A DNA stretch of 64,000 bases from Gnetum montanum (lineage: Eukaryota; Streptophyta; Gnetopsida; Gnetales; Gnetaceae), in NCBI GenBank assembly GCA_015680685.1, contig MNCI01007684.1, positions 178,697 to 242,696 of the forward strand. Direction: 5' to 3'. A program made the translations under genes and the position numbers. Below, piece by piece: positions 12,268 through 23,113 of this stretch. The notes under the pieces are model-generated. The model had not been told where the DNA came from. It searched no databases and saw only the letters and a list, made by a program, of their open reading frames with translations. Each line of letters begins with the position of its first letter. Positions within the stretch are counted from its first letter, which is position 1.

Positions 12268-13149
12268 TGATGAGTGACGAGCTATCCCTAAGCCCAACCA
12301 TATGAATTACAAGTGTTCACGTGTGATTTGGTAGAATTCTACAAACCTTAAGTTCTTAAGTACACTAGTTTCAAGACATGAAATCTAATTGTGACAATCA
12401 CTGCCTACTCAACTATACTTTTAGAGATTAATTGTATGGTTAAGTATGATTAAGGCACATGAATTTTATTATTTTATATTTTAGTTAGATATGACTAAGA
12501 ATAAGATCAAACTTAATTTATGAACCTCTTAGTCTAATTGCTGATCAATAACTAACTATCCTAACATAGGTATTTGATCCCACTTTTTGTGCACATCTTG
12601 AACAAGTATAATGTTGCTGGGTTACCAAACATTAAGTGTTTCTAAGATTACCATGAGTCATATGCATGCACAAAGTGGTCATACTTATGCACTTAATTAT
12701 TTGATTTCTATTAAATCTAATTAGCTTACATTAGCTTAATTATTGGAAATCATTAAAGGAAATTACATAAAACATTAAATGCATAAATAAATTATTTAAG
12801 CTAGCCAAGGTGCTACAAGGTTTGATTAGAAAGCTAGTCTTTATTTCTACACACATTGGCATGCTTAGGTACAACAATGCTTAAACAAAGATTCATACAC
12901 TTAATGACTTCTATTGTGGGCACTTTGGAAAATATTCTAACTTTGGAGAAAACAAAATAGAAGAGCTTTGCTATGCTATGAAAAAAACTATATAGAAATC
13001 ATGTGTCCAAGTACTGTATTTATAGGCCAACACATACCCCACAATATCAAATATTCAACATCACATCTTAGGGTCTGATATTAGGTATCTGATATCGAGG
13101 CTCCAATATCACGTGTCTGATATGGAGCACGTCTAAAAATGATTCATCA
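12268..13149 (-). repeat. TE-A 5' LTR
   Basis: It starts tgatgagtgacg and ends tgattcatca in plus-strand direction, giving TG...CA ends. In element sense a TATA box is formed by 13013-13027 (ggcctataaata). U3 between ~13060 and 13149 holds repeated (t)ctgatatc words as in TE-G, unlike the partner LTR at 1983-2863. Confidence 0.88.
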
Positions 13150-13152
13150 CTT

Positions 13153-13690
13153 GTTTTGACCTGTTTTAATAAGTTCAACCTTCATCTTAATATTAAGAAA
13201 TTCACCTTTGGTGTGCCTATGGGTAGGATGTTGGGTTACCTTATATCTTAATATGGCATAGTAATTGACACTAAAAAGTCAAGGCTATCATGGACCTTCC
13301 ACATCCTAAAAACATTTGAGACATGCATGTTTTGCATGCTCGCTCTTAGTCCATTCACTACTTTATCAACAATGTTATAAACCACCTTCACCCTTTTACA
13401 CATCTACTCCATAAGTCCAACACTAGATGAAACTAGTTAAAAGGCCTTTGATCCTATCAAAAAAATTTTAACTTCTCTCCCTAATGTGCATCCTCCTCAA
13501 TTTGATCAAATTTTATATCTTTACTTCTCTAAATATAACCATGTCATAGCTATTATACGCTATAAAAGATACGAGGATGAAGTTGATCTTCCCATCTACT
13601 ACATTTCCTATTCATTTTTAGAATTTAAAACTCAATATACAAATGCTGAAAAATTTTGTTTAAGTCTTATATTTGCTCTCAAGAAGTAAA
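13153..13690 (+). pseudogene. TE-B RT C-terminus and first RNase H
   Basis: Translation from 13153 gives VLTCFNKFNLHLNIKKFTFG then VPMGRMLGYLIS, the thumb-side NP.KC.FGV..G..LG..VS block of gypsy RT. After several stops an open piece (13486-13689) reads HPPQFDQILYLYFSKYNHVI, IYYISYSFLEFKTQYTNAEK and FALKK, which is the RNase H region (YY.S..L..AE..Y...EK...AL..A..K). The piece is truncated at the left and has at least four stops. Confidence 0.8.
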
Positions 13691-13779
13691 GACATTCTCT
13701 TTTAAACCCTAAATTATTCATAATTTACAAAGACAATATATGGAAAATAGTTGCTAATAACCCTTCTAATAGCCATCGA

Positions 13780-14125
13780 TTAGTTTGTTGAAAAACTTTT
13801 CTTATTAAGTTTGACCTTGGTTATTTTTCCTAACATTTGATCAAAGATAAAGTTGTAATTAATCTCATCTCTTCTTCCAAATCTAATGACCTCATTTACA
13901 ACTTTCATGACAATGTGAGTAATGCAAATGTTGTCCTCCATTTCGATGGAGCTTACACTTCCTCTAGATCTAGAGTATCTTGCATTCTTATTCTTCCTAC
14001 TAAGTAAGTTCTTTATAGAGCATATAAACTTGATTTTCCTTACATGAACAATGTATCTTGAGTACAAAGCATTGATTTGTGGTATTTTGCAAGCCTTACA
14101 ACATTTGGTCAAAATCATTACACTT
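13780..14125 (+). pseudogene. TE-B second RNase H (Tat-type)
   Basis: The plus strand near 13925-13990 reads VVLHFDGAYTSSRSRVSCIL, matching the start of the extra archaeal-type RNase H of Tat elements (L.FDGA....G.G....L). A stop follows PTK. The region before it, with LANNPSN-like text and CHLIKDKVVINLIS, matches the tether between the two RNase H domains. The ORF on the opposite strand (14118-13780) is a shadow. Confidence 0.68.
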
Positions 14126-14359
14126 TATAATAATTGATAGCTCATTATAAATCAAGTTAATGGTGAATATAATTGCAAAGCATCTCACCTCATTCCATAT
14201 TTAGAAATGGCTAAGGAACTTTTTTTTTCTATTTTCAATGTATGCTTTAAGCCATGTTTCTTATTCTTATAACATGTTAGCCAATGCTTTGACAACATTT
14301 GTAATTTATGGTGATACATATCCTATGTATGACCATATTATTTAATCCATCTACTTAAT

Positions 14360-15640
14360 ACATATTATGCAATATCCTAATGTTTTAATTGGTGCTATTA
14401 ATTTAGATGACACAGATCATCAGTATGATGATGTTGTCTATTATCATGCTACTAGTGAAACTCCTAATCACCTAATAAGCACTTATAAAGATGCTTTTCA
14501 TAAGCATAGCAAACATTTTTGTATAGTGAATCCTAATATATTATGTCATATGTCTACAAGAAATGTCCTTCTGCTCTACCTCAACCCCATCGAATCTAAT
14601 ATAGTTCTTGAACAAGTTCATTTAGGAACTTATGGTGGACATCTAGGATCATGCTCTTTAGTCTCACATGTAATTTCTCTAGGCTATTGATGATCAATAT
14701 TAGCTAAGGATGCACTTAACATGGTAAAAACATGAAATATTTTCCAAATAAATGCAACACTTATCTATGCTCCTTGCTAAGAGCTTCATATGCCCCAAAT
14801 CACATGGCATTTTAAAAAATGGAATCTAGATCTTATTTTTTGTGTTAATCCTTCCTCATCTATTGGATACTAGTTCATTCTAATTGCTATAGAATATTTC
14901 AATAAATTAGTAGAAGCTATCTTATTACGCTCCACCAAGTCCTATTTTTTTATCATTTTATCCTTGACCACATCATCATACATTTTGATGTACCTCTCCA
15001 AATTATGACTAACAATGATCCTTAATTCAAGGCTAAAGAATTAGTTGATTTTTGTTCCACGTATCACATCACCCAATCATTTTAATCATCTTATTACTCT
15101 CAGTTTAATGATCAACATGAGTTCACTGATAAAATCCTCATCCATTTGCTCCATGCTATGGTAGATAAAATTGAGTGCAATTGAGACATTTAGCTTTCCC
15201 ATGCTCTTGGGTCTATCATACTGCATTTCATACATCCACTAGTCAAACCCATATCTTTTAGTCTATTTTTTTGAGGGAATTCTATGAGTCAAGCTATATA
15301 TCCCATCTCTTTGTGTTACTTTACATGATGGACTCTTAGATCAAGAGAACAAAAGTATATGATGCATTGAGTTTGACCTTCTTGAGAAAGAACATAAAAT
15401 TGCTTTAGAGTACTTGCATGACTATCAAAAAAGCATTCAACATCATCATTCTAGACATGTTAAAAGCTAAGAGGTTCATGAAGTTGACCTAGTTATTCAA
15501 CATTTTTCAAACTAGAAGGACATAAAGTTCTCTTCTAACTAGCAGGTTCCTTTCCTGGTGGTTCAATCTCTATAAAATGATATATGTATGCTTTCTTATG
15601 TGAAAGGACATAAATTTATATATTGCATCAATAGAGTATT
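14360..15640 (+). pseudogene. TE-B integrase remnant
   Basis: The open piece 14367-14690 ends with LCHMSTRNVLLLYLNP, EQVHLGTYGGHLGS and LVSHVISLGY, the zinc-binding N-terminal domain with its H...H pattern. Around 14810-14930 comes WNLDLIFCVNPSSSIGY then FILIAIEYFNKLVEAI, the first block of the catalytic core with D of the D,D,E triad in its expected place. Later blocks are poorly kept (LTMIL for the TDNG block). A C-terminal chromatin/DNA-binding-like piece with FLVVQSL and FLKCYYMKPTL ends near 15640. The whole is broken by many stops. Confidence 0.75.
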
Positions 15641-15780
15641 TTTGAAGTGCTACTATATGAAGCCTACTTTATCATCATAATATTCAAACCTACTAGTTAC
15701 ACCCAACCAAATGTATGCTCATTTATTAGTAGTTTGCTCTACATTAGCTTTTTTATACTATGATAAGATATATACTATGT

Positions 15781-16274
15781 TAGGATAATAGGTTTCCTCT
15801 AATCCTCCTTTCTTCATATAATTTTTATCTACTTATTGTCTATCTCTATCTCATATTCTACCATATCTATCTTACTATTTTTATCATACATCCCTACATT
15901 ATCTATCTTGCTTTACTCCACTCTACTCTACTTAGCATAATCAGTACGGTTTTTGAATGACTACTAACTCATTATTTTATGTAAGGGTATGACTAAGTGT
16001 ATTATTGAGTAGGATAGGGAGGGATTATTATTTTTCATATTTATCAACTAATTATGACATTAATTTCAGTCATATAGTATGTATGGGATTTAGCCATGCT
16101 CCACTTTTGTGGCATAGCACCATCCTCATGATAGATGTATAGGCAATATACTCTTTTCTACCTTCTTCTTTTTGTTCTCTAGTTTATCATAAAATATTCT
16201 TTGCTCTCCTATAATATGTTTTTTCTTCCTCATTCCTTTTCTCATCTATTCCCATTACTTTCTATATTTAGCAC
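15781..16274. other. AT-rich DNA, nothing recognised
   Basis: The tract contains runs such as atctatctcatattctaccatatctatctt and no coding signal. It could hold the decayed 3' end of TE-B, but no polypurine tract or LTR boundary could be placed. Confidence 0.4.
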
Positions 16275-18261
16275 TGTACCAATCGAAATCGTCGATGTAA
16301 GGTTGGAGGAAAACGAACGCTAAAAGATCTCTGGAGAGATTTAGATGACCCTACCTTCACATGAGGGCAAGTTGAAAAAATGAAGGTAGAGTGACTTGGA
16401 TGGTCTACATGCAAATCAACCAAGGACTTCCCTAATCATAAGCTATGGCTAGTGCTGGGGTTATCGTAAACGGTGTAAACATAATGTAAACGGAATGCAA
16501 AAAATGACACAAAATGTAAACAGAACGCATAGCATATACAGAGACTAAATTGTAAATGAACCATGAATAGAAATATATTGTAACAAAGTGTAAAGAGAGT
16601 AAAAAATATAAATGGAAGGCAATAATGAAACTATATTGTATTTTTTAACAAGAGTGCACCAATCAAAACGTAGTTGCGAGTCTGGATTGGAAGTCAGACG
16701 TTAAGCTCCTATGTATGATGTTTGCCAGCACTAGGGATCACGTGTGTCTGGGCTCAGGATTGCTAGTTTTCTTTCTCCAAAATTGCCAACCCCATTTATC
16801 TCAATGAATAGGGTATTTATACCTTTTGCTAGGCTTGGGAGTAGATTTCATGAATGAGGTCAATGGCTATGAGATCCACGAAAAACAGATCATGTGATAG
16901 GTGTACATAGGCAGACTACATTCTAGAATGGATGCATTGTATATTACAAACGCAAGTTGGCTTATGCCCATGGAAGCAGTGTAAGAGCTTGACAAGCTCA
17001 TAGATGGTGAGTGTTACAATGAAAATTTACAATGAATTCCAGAGGGATTAACTTCGGCTTGCTTGAAACTTCATGGTCCCTTGAATTGACTACTGCAGGA
17101 TGTCGATTTGAGTGGTTCGGTGGCTATTTGAGGCATCCCTACTTCACTAGGGCTCCCAACCTAAGTTTATTTGGTCTTGGCATGTCCTCAGCATGACCAA
17201 CTAGAAGTGACACATTTTGAGCTAAATTTTGACCTCTGACGCCTATTCTTTGAAGTGCAACTGCTTCCTGCTCTCCAGGGTGGCTTGGATGCTAAATTTG
17301 AGTCTGTTTGTGCCTTGATTTAGGTCATTTTGGAAACTCACGGTGGGCTCATGCTGTCAACGTGACCCCATCGTGACCATAGCATGACCAAGCCAAAATG
17401 CCTTATTTCATCTTGATTTTCTAGAGCCCGTGAATAAGTAGAACTGTTGCCTATCCTTGGGGGTTGAGTTGATGCTGAAAATTATGCTTGGGACTACTTG
17501 ATTTGACCTATTTTTGTTTGGTCATGCTGGGCTTACATTGTCAGTGTGACCCTAGCGTGACCCCAACGTGACCCCAATGTGACCTGGGTGTAAGCAGTGA
17601 AAATGGTGTATTTTTGAGCCCAAAATCAGGATTCTAAGGGCTAGGACCTGAAGTAATCATTAGTGAACCTCGAGGGGGCTTTGTACCCTCGAAATTAGGC
17701 CATTTTGATGCTGTTTTGGGGCACTCACACTAGACTCACGATGCTAGTGTGACCTGGGCATGAGTGACAGAAATCACATATTTTTGAACCTGAAAACCAA
17801 GATTCTGGATCCTGGGACCTTAGGTATTCATTGGTGGACCTTGAGGGGGCCTTGTACTCTCAAAATCAGGCCATTTTAACACTATTTTAAGGCTATTTTG
17901 AGTCACTCATGGTGGACTCACGCTGCCAACGTGACTTGGGCATGAGCGATGAAAATGAACGTTTTTGGAGCTAAAATCTAAAGTTCTAGAGGCCGAAACT
18001 TGGATAAATAATTAATGGACCTTGAGGGTAAGTTTTACCCTCAAAATCAGACCATTTCAACACTATTTTGAGGCTATTTTGGGGCTACTTTGGGTTACTC
18101 ATGTTGGAGGACAAGCTATCTTGACAAGTCGAGTGTGCGCAAGCTAGCTTGACAAGCTGAGTGTGAGTTCCATGCCTCAGTCAAATTTTTGCCTCCCAAA
18201 ACCTAAGAGGCTTTGAATTATTCTTGTTTCAAAGTGCTAGGCTGAAATTTGGGGTGTTTCA
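16275..18261 (-). repeat. TE-C 3' LTR
   Basis: It begins tgtaccaatcgaaatc and ends ggggtgtttca, giving TG...CA ends. A TATA box in element sense is at 16821-16812 (ggtataaata). It holds three tandem units of 170-182 bp from 17579, 17749 and 17931, each with gtgacctggg, a gagggggc..tgtaccctc block and ccattttga. Short words of the form agcgtgacc are also multiplied around 17540-17590. Confidence 0.88.
17579..18095 (-). repeat. Three tandem ~175-bp units in TE-C LTR U3
   Basis: Unit starts are at 17579, 17749 and 17931, all at gtgac(c/t)tggg. Only two such units (24622 and 24792) remain in the partner LTR. Confidence 0.8.
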
Positions 18262-18275
18262 TTGGCCCCTCTTTA
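18262..18275 (-). other. TE-C polypurine tract
   Basis: On the minus strand this reads AAAGAGGGGCCAA, directly before the TGAAACACC start of the 3' LTR. Confidence 0.8.
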
Positions 18276-20029
18276 TTGACGTTTGGAGGAATTCACCGGA
18301 GAGGCGTCGATAAAGAAGTACAAAACACCACGATCGACATAGTACCATGCATTATCTATCGACCCATGGCTAGATGTCATCGCCTCAGGTTCAGAAGTAC
18401 ATGGGATTTGGGAAATTGTAGTTCAAAATGCAAGGGGATTGATTGTAACTGGGGGAATCAGGAATGTGATCAAGGATCATAATTATTGTTGGAAATGTGG
18501 GAGAGGAGTGCTCTCATGTGAACAAGCCTTAGTCCTCATCAATAGCGAGTGTTTAGCAGACTCGAAACCAAGGCATAAGAGGTGCATTCTTTGGAGAAAT
18601 AGGACTCTTATAGAATGTTTACGTGAGTCCATTGTAACAACCAAAGCCACACGATGATGTGCAACATGATCATTTGAGACACGAGTATAGCTGTTTTTGC
18701 AAGACAATTGCCTTCTCACTTGAGGCTTGTATGGGAAGAGCCAATGGCCTTTGGTCTATGATGTCAATGGGGTCATGAAGACCTTTTGTGCATTTTTCTC
18801 TTTGACCTTTTTGCTGTTTTTCTTTTTATTTTTTGTCTGTTTCTTCTTTTTCTTTGTTTTTATTTTCTTTTATCTTTTTCTTTTCTTCTATTTTTTTCTT
18901 TTCTTGGTCTTTTGAAAGAGCTTGCTTTTGGTGCCGTACTCATGATCGCGCACTTGTGTTTGTATCATGTGCTATGTATTGTGTTTTGTGTTGCAACTGC
19001 TTAGAGAATCACAGTGTGCAATAGTGCATCAAGAGTTTTGGGATGAATATTGTATCAAGGGATTGTAACTGAGTAGGGTAAGGAGAACATGATGAGGAAT
19101 AGGGAATACATCAGGAGTTGGAAATGTACTTATGAGCGGATTGATTAACCCAGTTTTGAGAATTAGGAAGAATGTGATACCTTGTAGTCATAATGAAGTG
19201 CATAATTGCACAAATGCCTTAAGCATATCATCCTGCAAACACAACTCCAAGGGGATAAGAAAACCACAAATGATTCAATTAGCTAAACACTTTAAATTTG
19301 AATGTAGCCGATGGAATGGCGCCATCATGTGGAGTTTCAAGGTAAAAAAAATATTGAATAGCATCAGTTTCGTCTAGGTCTATGTGACAAATCAGGCGGT
19401 AGGTTCTTTTTTTTGGTGAGCACGTACAGCGAACTGCAGTAGTATGTCTTTTCAAATAACGTCGGGTTGTTGATGATATTGCCAATTTGTAGTCTTAGTA
19501 TACTGTTATGGATTAGTTTCACATCATAATCCTTTGGATGGTGCCAGTTTAGCATCGTAGCAGACGGTGCAGTGCCAGTTTATAGTCGTAGCGGACTATG
19601 AAGAGGCAAGCTAGTTTATAGTCTTGGTGGACTCTGGTGGACAAGCGTGGCAGTTTAGTATCATACCAGATAGAGCTCTGTGGTGTCAATTCACTATCAT
19701 GATGCCAGGACATTTTGTGGTGCTAGTTTTAAGTCAGAGCTCCAGGATTGTTCTTACCTTACTTGTGGAAGGTGTAATGTCGTATGCATGGTCATGCTAT
19801 GTGCTTGCAAGATCCTATAAAATTCAACTAGAAAGAAAAAAAAATCAAGAGACACCTGTTGTAAATAGAGTTATGATGTACAAATGAAAGAAAAGTAATG
19901 CAAAAAGTGATAGTTTTAGGCCATTCCAGGTCATAGGATAGTTTAAAGCCTTTCTAGGTCATTATTAGTTTATTGTCATTTTGGACACAGGATAGTGAAG
20001 GGCTATTTGGTGGATGGGGCATTTTTTCC
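18276..20029 (-). other. TE-C 3' internal region, non-coding
   Basis: No RT, RNase H or integrase motif is visible in any frame. A pyrimidine-rich tract occupies 18790-18915 on the plus strand, so it is A/G-rich in the element. From about 19480 to 19720 there are scattered, decayed copies of a motif of the form gccagttta.catcttagcaga, which is also found as a tandem array at 20916-21095. The overlapping small open frames here look like shadows. Confidence 0.55.
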
Positions 20030-20360
20030 ACGTATGATGATCTCCCTCCCTTCGTGGAGGAGGTGGAGTTCTTGGTGGATGAGAGATGACACTGCGCATG
20101 ACCTAGCTAGCTAGGGGCATCCTAGGATCATGTTGTATTCTAGCATCTTGTCGACAACTATAAATTTTGCGAACGTGGGGTGTGGGTCTCCTATCGTGAA
20201 GGCGATGTGGATTGTGCCTTTAATGGATACATGTGTTCCATTGAAGGAGTTTAGAAACTTGATTTTGGTTGGTTGAATGTTGTGCGTTAGGCCTAATCGT
20301 TCGACAACGGAGTGTGCGACAACATTTTCTGCCGTGCTATCATCAATGTGTACCCTCCGT
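20030..20360 (-). pseudogene. TE-C aspartic protease remnant
   Basis: Reading down from ~20350 gives VHIDDSTAENVVAHSVVERL, then IKFLNSFNGTHVSIKGTIHI, FIVVDKMLEYNMILGCP and LIHQELHLLHEGREIII. This follows the Tat-type protease order (V.ID.GSA.NV, ..F......G.I.L, F.V.D....Y..ILGRPW, S..HQ..KF...G). The active-site text is DDST rather than DDGS, and the flap/substrate block is kept. A frame change separates it from the open piece 20691-20293 that leads into it. Confidence 0.75.
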
Positions 20361-20915
20361 ACTGTGTATTTTCAATGGTTACACTAGTGTTCAATGGTGC
20401 ATGTGTGACCTCCCCTTGTTTGGGATCGATCTTGACATCATTGTTGTGAAAGGTTAGAGTTTTTGTATTTGTGTCTTGTGGTATAGGGGATGTAATGGCT
20501 ACGCGAATGGTGTCTTCGGTTGGAGACATGTTTTCTATAGCAGGGATGGAGGCGAGCATATGTGCTAGTGCTTGATGATGCTCTGGTGATGTTAAGATGA
20601 GGTTGAGTAAGGTATGCATTACATTCTTATGTTTTAATGCATTATGTGCATGAGATAGTATGTCTACAAGGTTTTTATTTATTTTTATCATGGTGGGAAC
20701 CTCTTCTATTGTGTGAGCTGTGATGTAGAGCTCTTGTGGAGGGGCAATGTGTAAGGGTTGTTGTTTAGTGGGCCTAGGCGTAGAGCTAAGGCTGGTTTGT
20801 GGTTTATGTGTTGGTGACTTGGATTACCATTACTTGTATGTGGCCACGTTGCTAGAACTTGGGCTTGGTGTTGGTGTCGTCAGAGAAACTTGTGTGTTTA
20901 ACGTTGTGATGGACA
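20361..20915 (-). pseudogene. TE-C gag-protease linker
   Basis: The 132-residue open piece 20691-20293 encodes a Lys/Asn-rich start and an H/L-rich helix, then VTIENTQYGGYTLMIARQK in the wrong frame for the protease. It is the spacer before protease; no catalytic motif is seen. Gypsy elements often have such variable linkers. Confidence 0.5.
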
Positions 20916-21095
20916 GTTGTTGCCAATTTAACATCTTAGCAGATGAGTCATTATATTTTAACATCTTAGCAGATAGTTGTTGCCAGTTTATCATCTTAGT
21001 GGATGATTGTTGCCAGTTTATTATCTTAGCAGATGGTTGTTGCCAGTTTATCGTCTTAGTAGACGGTTGTTGCCAGTTTATCATCTTCGCGGTGG
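20916..21095 (-). repeat. Tandem array of six 30-bp units encoding a 10-residue repeat
   Basis: The plus strand repeats gttgttgccagtttatcatcttagcagatg with small changes six times. On the minus strand it stays in one open frame (21084-20830) and gives NWQQPSAKMI-type decapeptides: INWQQPSTKT, INWQQPSAKI, INWQQSSTKM, INWQQLSAKM, LKYNDSSAKM, LNWQQLS. Looser copies lie at 19480-19720 and 22490-22570. Confidence 0.9.
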
Positions 21096-21208
21096 TTGTT
21101 GTGGAACTTTGACAACAAAGGGTGTCGTGAGTTTATGAGGTGGCACTTTGATGAAAAAGGGAAGCCCCATGCTTGTGGAGGTGGAGGGGGCAGGACTGTC
21201 AGGTTGTG

Positions 21209-21430
21209 CTACATTGAGAAATCCTTTCTTTTCCATTCTTTGCAAATCATTTTGCAAAGTTCGACAAATTTCTGTGTTGTGTCCAACATTTGGTGGTAGT
21301 GGCAGTATGCACTTAAGTCAAAATTTTGTGGGACACATGTGTTGTATGCTGTAGTGGGATGACCTACCAATTCACAATGTTTTTGGTTGCATATGTAGGC
21401 ATCATCTGACATGTGTTTGCATTGGATCAA
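21209..21430 (-). pseudogene. TE-C zinc-knuckle-like Gag segment
   Basis: The 73-residue open piece reads CVPQNFDLSAYCHYHQML, then TTQKFVELCKMI. Tat Gag proteins have a Y-C-x-F/Y-H-x-x-x-G-H-x-T-x-x-C-x-x-L segment at this place; here YCHYHQML-DTTQKFVEL keeps the first Cys and His but has lost the later Gly-His and Cys (F at that place). It would bind RNA during packaging. It lies between the gag core (21910-22371) and the repeat array. Confidence 0.62.
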
Positions 21431-21639
21431 ACCAACATTAAGGAGCTATTCTAGCAATTGGGAAGGTTTTCCCGACAAGGGTATGTGGTTGCATTGGGTG
21501 TGCTCACAGTTAGTAGTGGCTTATGTGGTGGTACCAGAGCTAGACCTGGTAGCTTGGGATGTTGAGGCCATGAGCCTATTGGTTGCATGTGTTGACATGG
21601 TGATTGTTGTGATTGTTGCGTTTGAGGTTGCTTGTGTAT

Positions 21640-21750
21640 CCTACGCTATTTGTGTTGTTTGTATTGGTTGCATTTGTTGCATTTGTTGTTGTGCATGTTG
21701 TCGTTTGTGTTGTTGTGCATGTTGTTGTTTTTTTTGTTGGCTCCTGTAGG
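21640..21750 (-). repeat. Gln/His-rich low-complexity segment of TE-C gag
   Basis: The plus strand is a run of gttgttgtgcatgttgtt-like words. In one minus-strand frame it reads as a Q/H-rich stretch (QQHAQQHKRQHAQQQMQQMQ), which fits a flexible linker between the gag core and the zinc knuckle. Confidence 0.6.
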
Positions 21751-21909
21751 CCAAGTAGGATGGATCATTGCTTGCTCTTGCTACCTCTCCGATGCCCTTT
21801 GCTTGGTCAAAGGCCTAGGTAAGATACTTTGGGGCTAGATAATATAGTTTTGACTTAATAAAGTCATTTACTGCACCTTTGAAGATTGCCAAGAGATGTG
21901 TCTCCACGA

Positions 21910-22371
21910 TCAGCTCATGCATTTCATTGGTTGTGGCATTCCATCACTGGAGGAAGGGTAGTATGGGCTCCAGGGTCCTTGTTTGACGTGGAGGAGCTTG
22001 TCAATTATCACTTCAGGTCTGATGTTGTATCTGAAGCGTGTCACAAACTGGTGTATGAGGTCCGCAAGGGATGCGATGGAAGCTCGAGGTAGGGCATGGT
22101 ACAAGTCTAAAGATTTGCTAGTGAGTGATAGGGGAAAGAGGCGTAAAATGGCATATGGCCAAGAGTGTAACGTGATGGATTTTGTGCAGAATGTGATGAT
22201 ATGTGCATTGGGGTCACTATGACCATTGTATTTTGTCAGATGTGGTAACGAACTTCTAATGGGTAGTGTACGGGGTGGGACCTTAGGACAGATCGGATCA
22301 TCACGATAAAAGTCCACCAACTTGGGTGTGTCTAAGGAGGTAGCTTTAAGCTGGTTGATTTCCTCTATCAA
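21910..22371 (-). pseudogene. TE-C gag core
   Basis: This 153-residue open piece is the best kept coding part of TE-C. It reads LPHLTKYNGHSDPNAHIITF, LRLFPLSLTSKSLDLYHALP, SIASLADLIHQFVTRFRYNI, the order of the plant retrotransposon gag domain (P.F.KYDG..DP..H...F, ..FP.SL...A..WY..LP..SI.SF.DL...F...F). The aromatic WY of the middle block is LY. The end (MPQPMKCMS) leaves the alignable part, so the frame probably shifts near 21920. It would form the particle shell. The plus-strand frames here are shadows. Confidence 0.85.
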
Positions 22372-23113
22372 AGTCTAGATGATTTGGGATACTTATTCCC
22401 AACTCATAGATTCACCAGTCGATTGTGTTGACTGGACTCGTGTAATTTGTGTTGTGAAGGGTTGGATCACTAGTTGTGGGCTTTGCGAGTTTAATTTCAT
22501 GGTAGATGGTTGTTGGTAGTTTAATGTCATACCAAACGTGTGTTAGCCATGGATAGTTTAACGTTATCCTGGATGGATGATGAGAAAGTGCCCGAGGCAC
22601 TAGTGAAACAGGCATGACACATGTGGCGCCTGCGTAAATGTTGGGTTAAGGTTGGGGGGGTTGGGGCATGGCCCCAGTGTAGGCATAAGGTACTTGTGTT
22701 GCTTGGGGCTGGGCCCTAGTGTGTGTAGACTGTGAAGTGAATGCCTTGGGCATGTGCTCCAAGTGTTGTGATTGTTGTGAGGAAGCAAGGCCCTAAGGGT
22801 TGTCGGGTTCAGGCAAGGCCGCAAACTCGTACTCATACTCAGATGGCGATCTCAGGTAAGAGGAAGTCATTTGGGAATCATTATGTGTATGTATTTTATG
22901 TATTGGACAAGGTGATCCATGTTGGTGACAGTCAGTACTTAGATTGGCTTGAAGTTAGGTATGAATTACGATGAATTCGGCTTTGAAATGAATGCGTTTT
23001 GTGTGTTTTTGTTGAAAAAACACTGTAGCATCATTGTAGTAGCACTGTAGCAGTGTGACATTGTAGTAGTGTGAACACTGTAGCATGAGCAAGTTTAGTG
23101 TGAGTTAACTATA
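22372..23113 (-). other. TE-C 5' leader and gag start region
   Basis: On the minus strand this leads from the primer-binding side into gag. Open pieces 22836-22600 and 22615-22412 are H/P/T-rich and could be the variable N-terminus of Gag. Short cactgtagca(t/g) words are repeated at 23020-23090. Confidence 0.45.

Larger units (their letters stand above)
1983..13149 (-). mobile_element. TE-A: Athila-like Ty3/gypsy LTR retrotransposon, integrase deleted
   Basis: Both ends are LTRs in the same orientation (1983-2863 and 12268-13149). Reading on the minus strand from 12267 one finds a primer-binding site, gag, protease, RT, RNase H, a 3' untranslated stretch, an extra ORF (ORF3), a G-rich polypurine tract and the 3' LTR. 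The RT keeps the F-M-D-D-F catalytic box followed by STYG, the Athila-style form. All frames carry stops and frameshifts. Compared with TE-G in the same window the integrase is missing, with a junction at 7170/7171. The two LTRs match well over the U5/R part but poorly over U3, so the element is mosaic or rearranged. No matching target-site duplication is seen (ctaag before, cttgt after). Confidence 0.87.
13150..15780 (+). mobile_element. TE-B: Tat-lineage Ty3/gypsy fragment
   Basis: This is a degenerate pol segment on the plus strand starting abruptly within RT and running through RNase H, a second RNase H and integrase. The second RNase H is the hallmark of the Tat/Ogre lineage. No LTR was recognised for it: its left side abuts the 5' LTR of TE-A and the expected N-terminal half of RT is not seen left of TE-A. 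The right end is uncertain and set where the last integrase-like sequence fades. Confidence 0.82.

Noticed and set aside
1978-13154. Target-site duplication of TE-A
   Set aside because: ctaag before and cttgt after the element do not match.
18727-19024. Overlapping Phe/Leu-rich plus-strand frames that look like membrane proteins
   Set aside because: They come from a pyrimidine-rich tract inside TE-C; three frames are open at once, as expected from base composition.
21411-21838. Cys/Val-rich plus-strand frames that look like small secreted or membrane proteins
   Set aside because: They are antisense to the Gln/His-rich gag linker of TE-C; the composition follows from gttgtt repeats.
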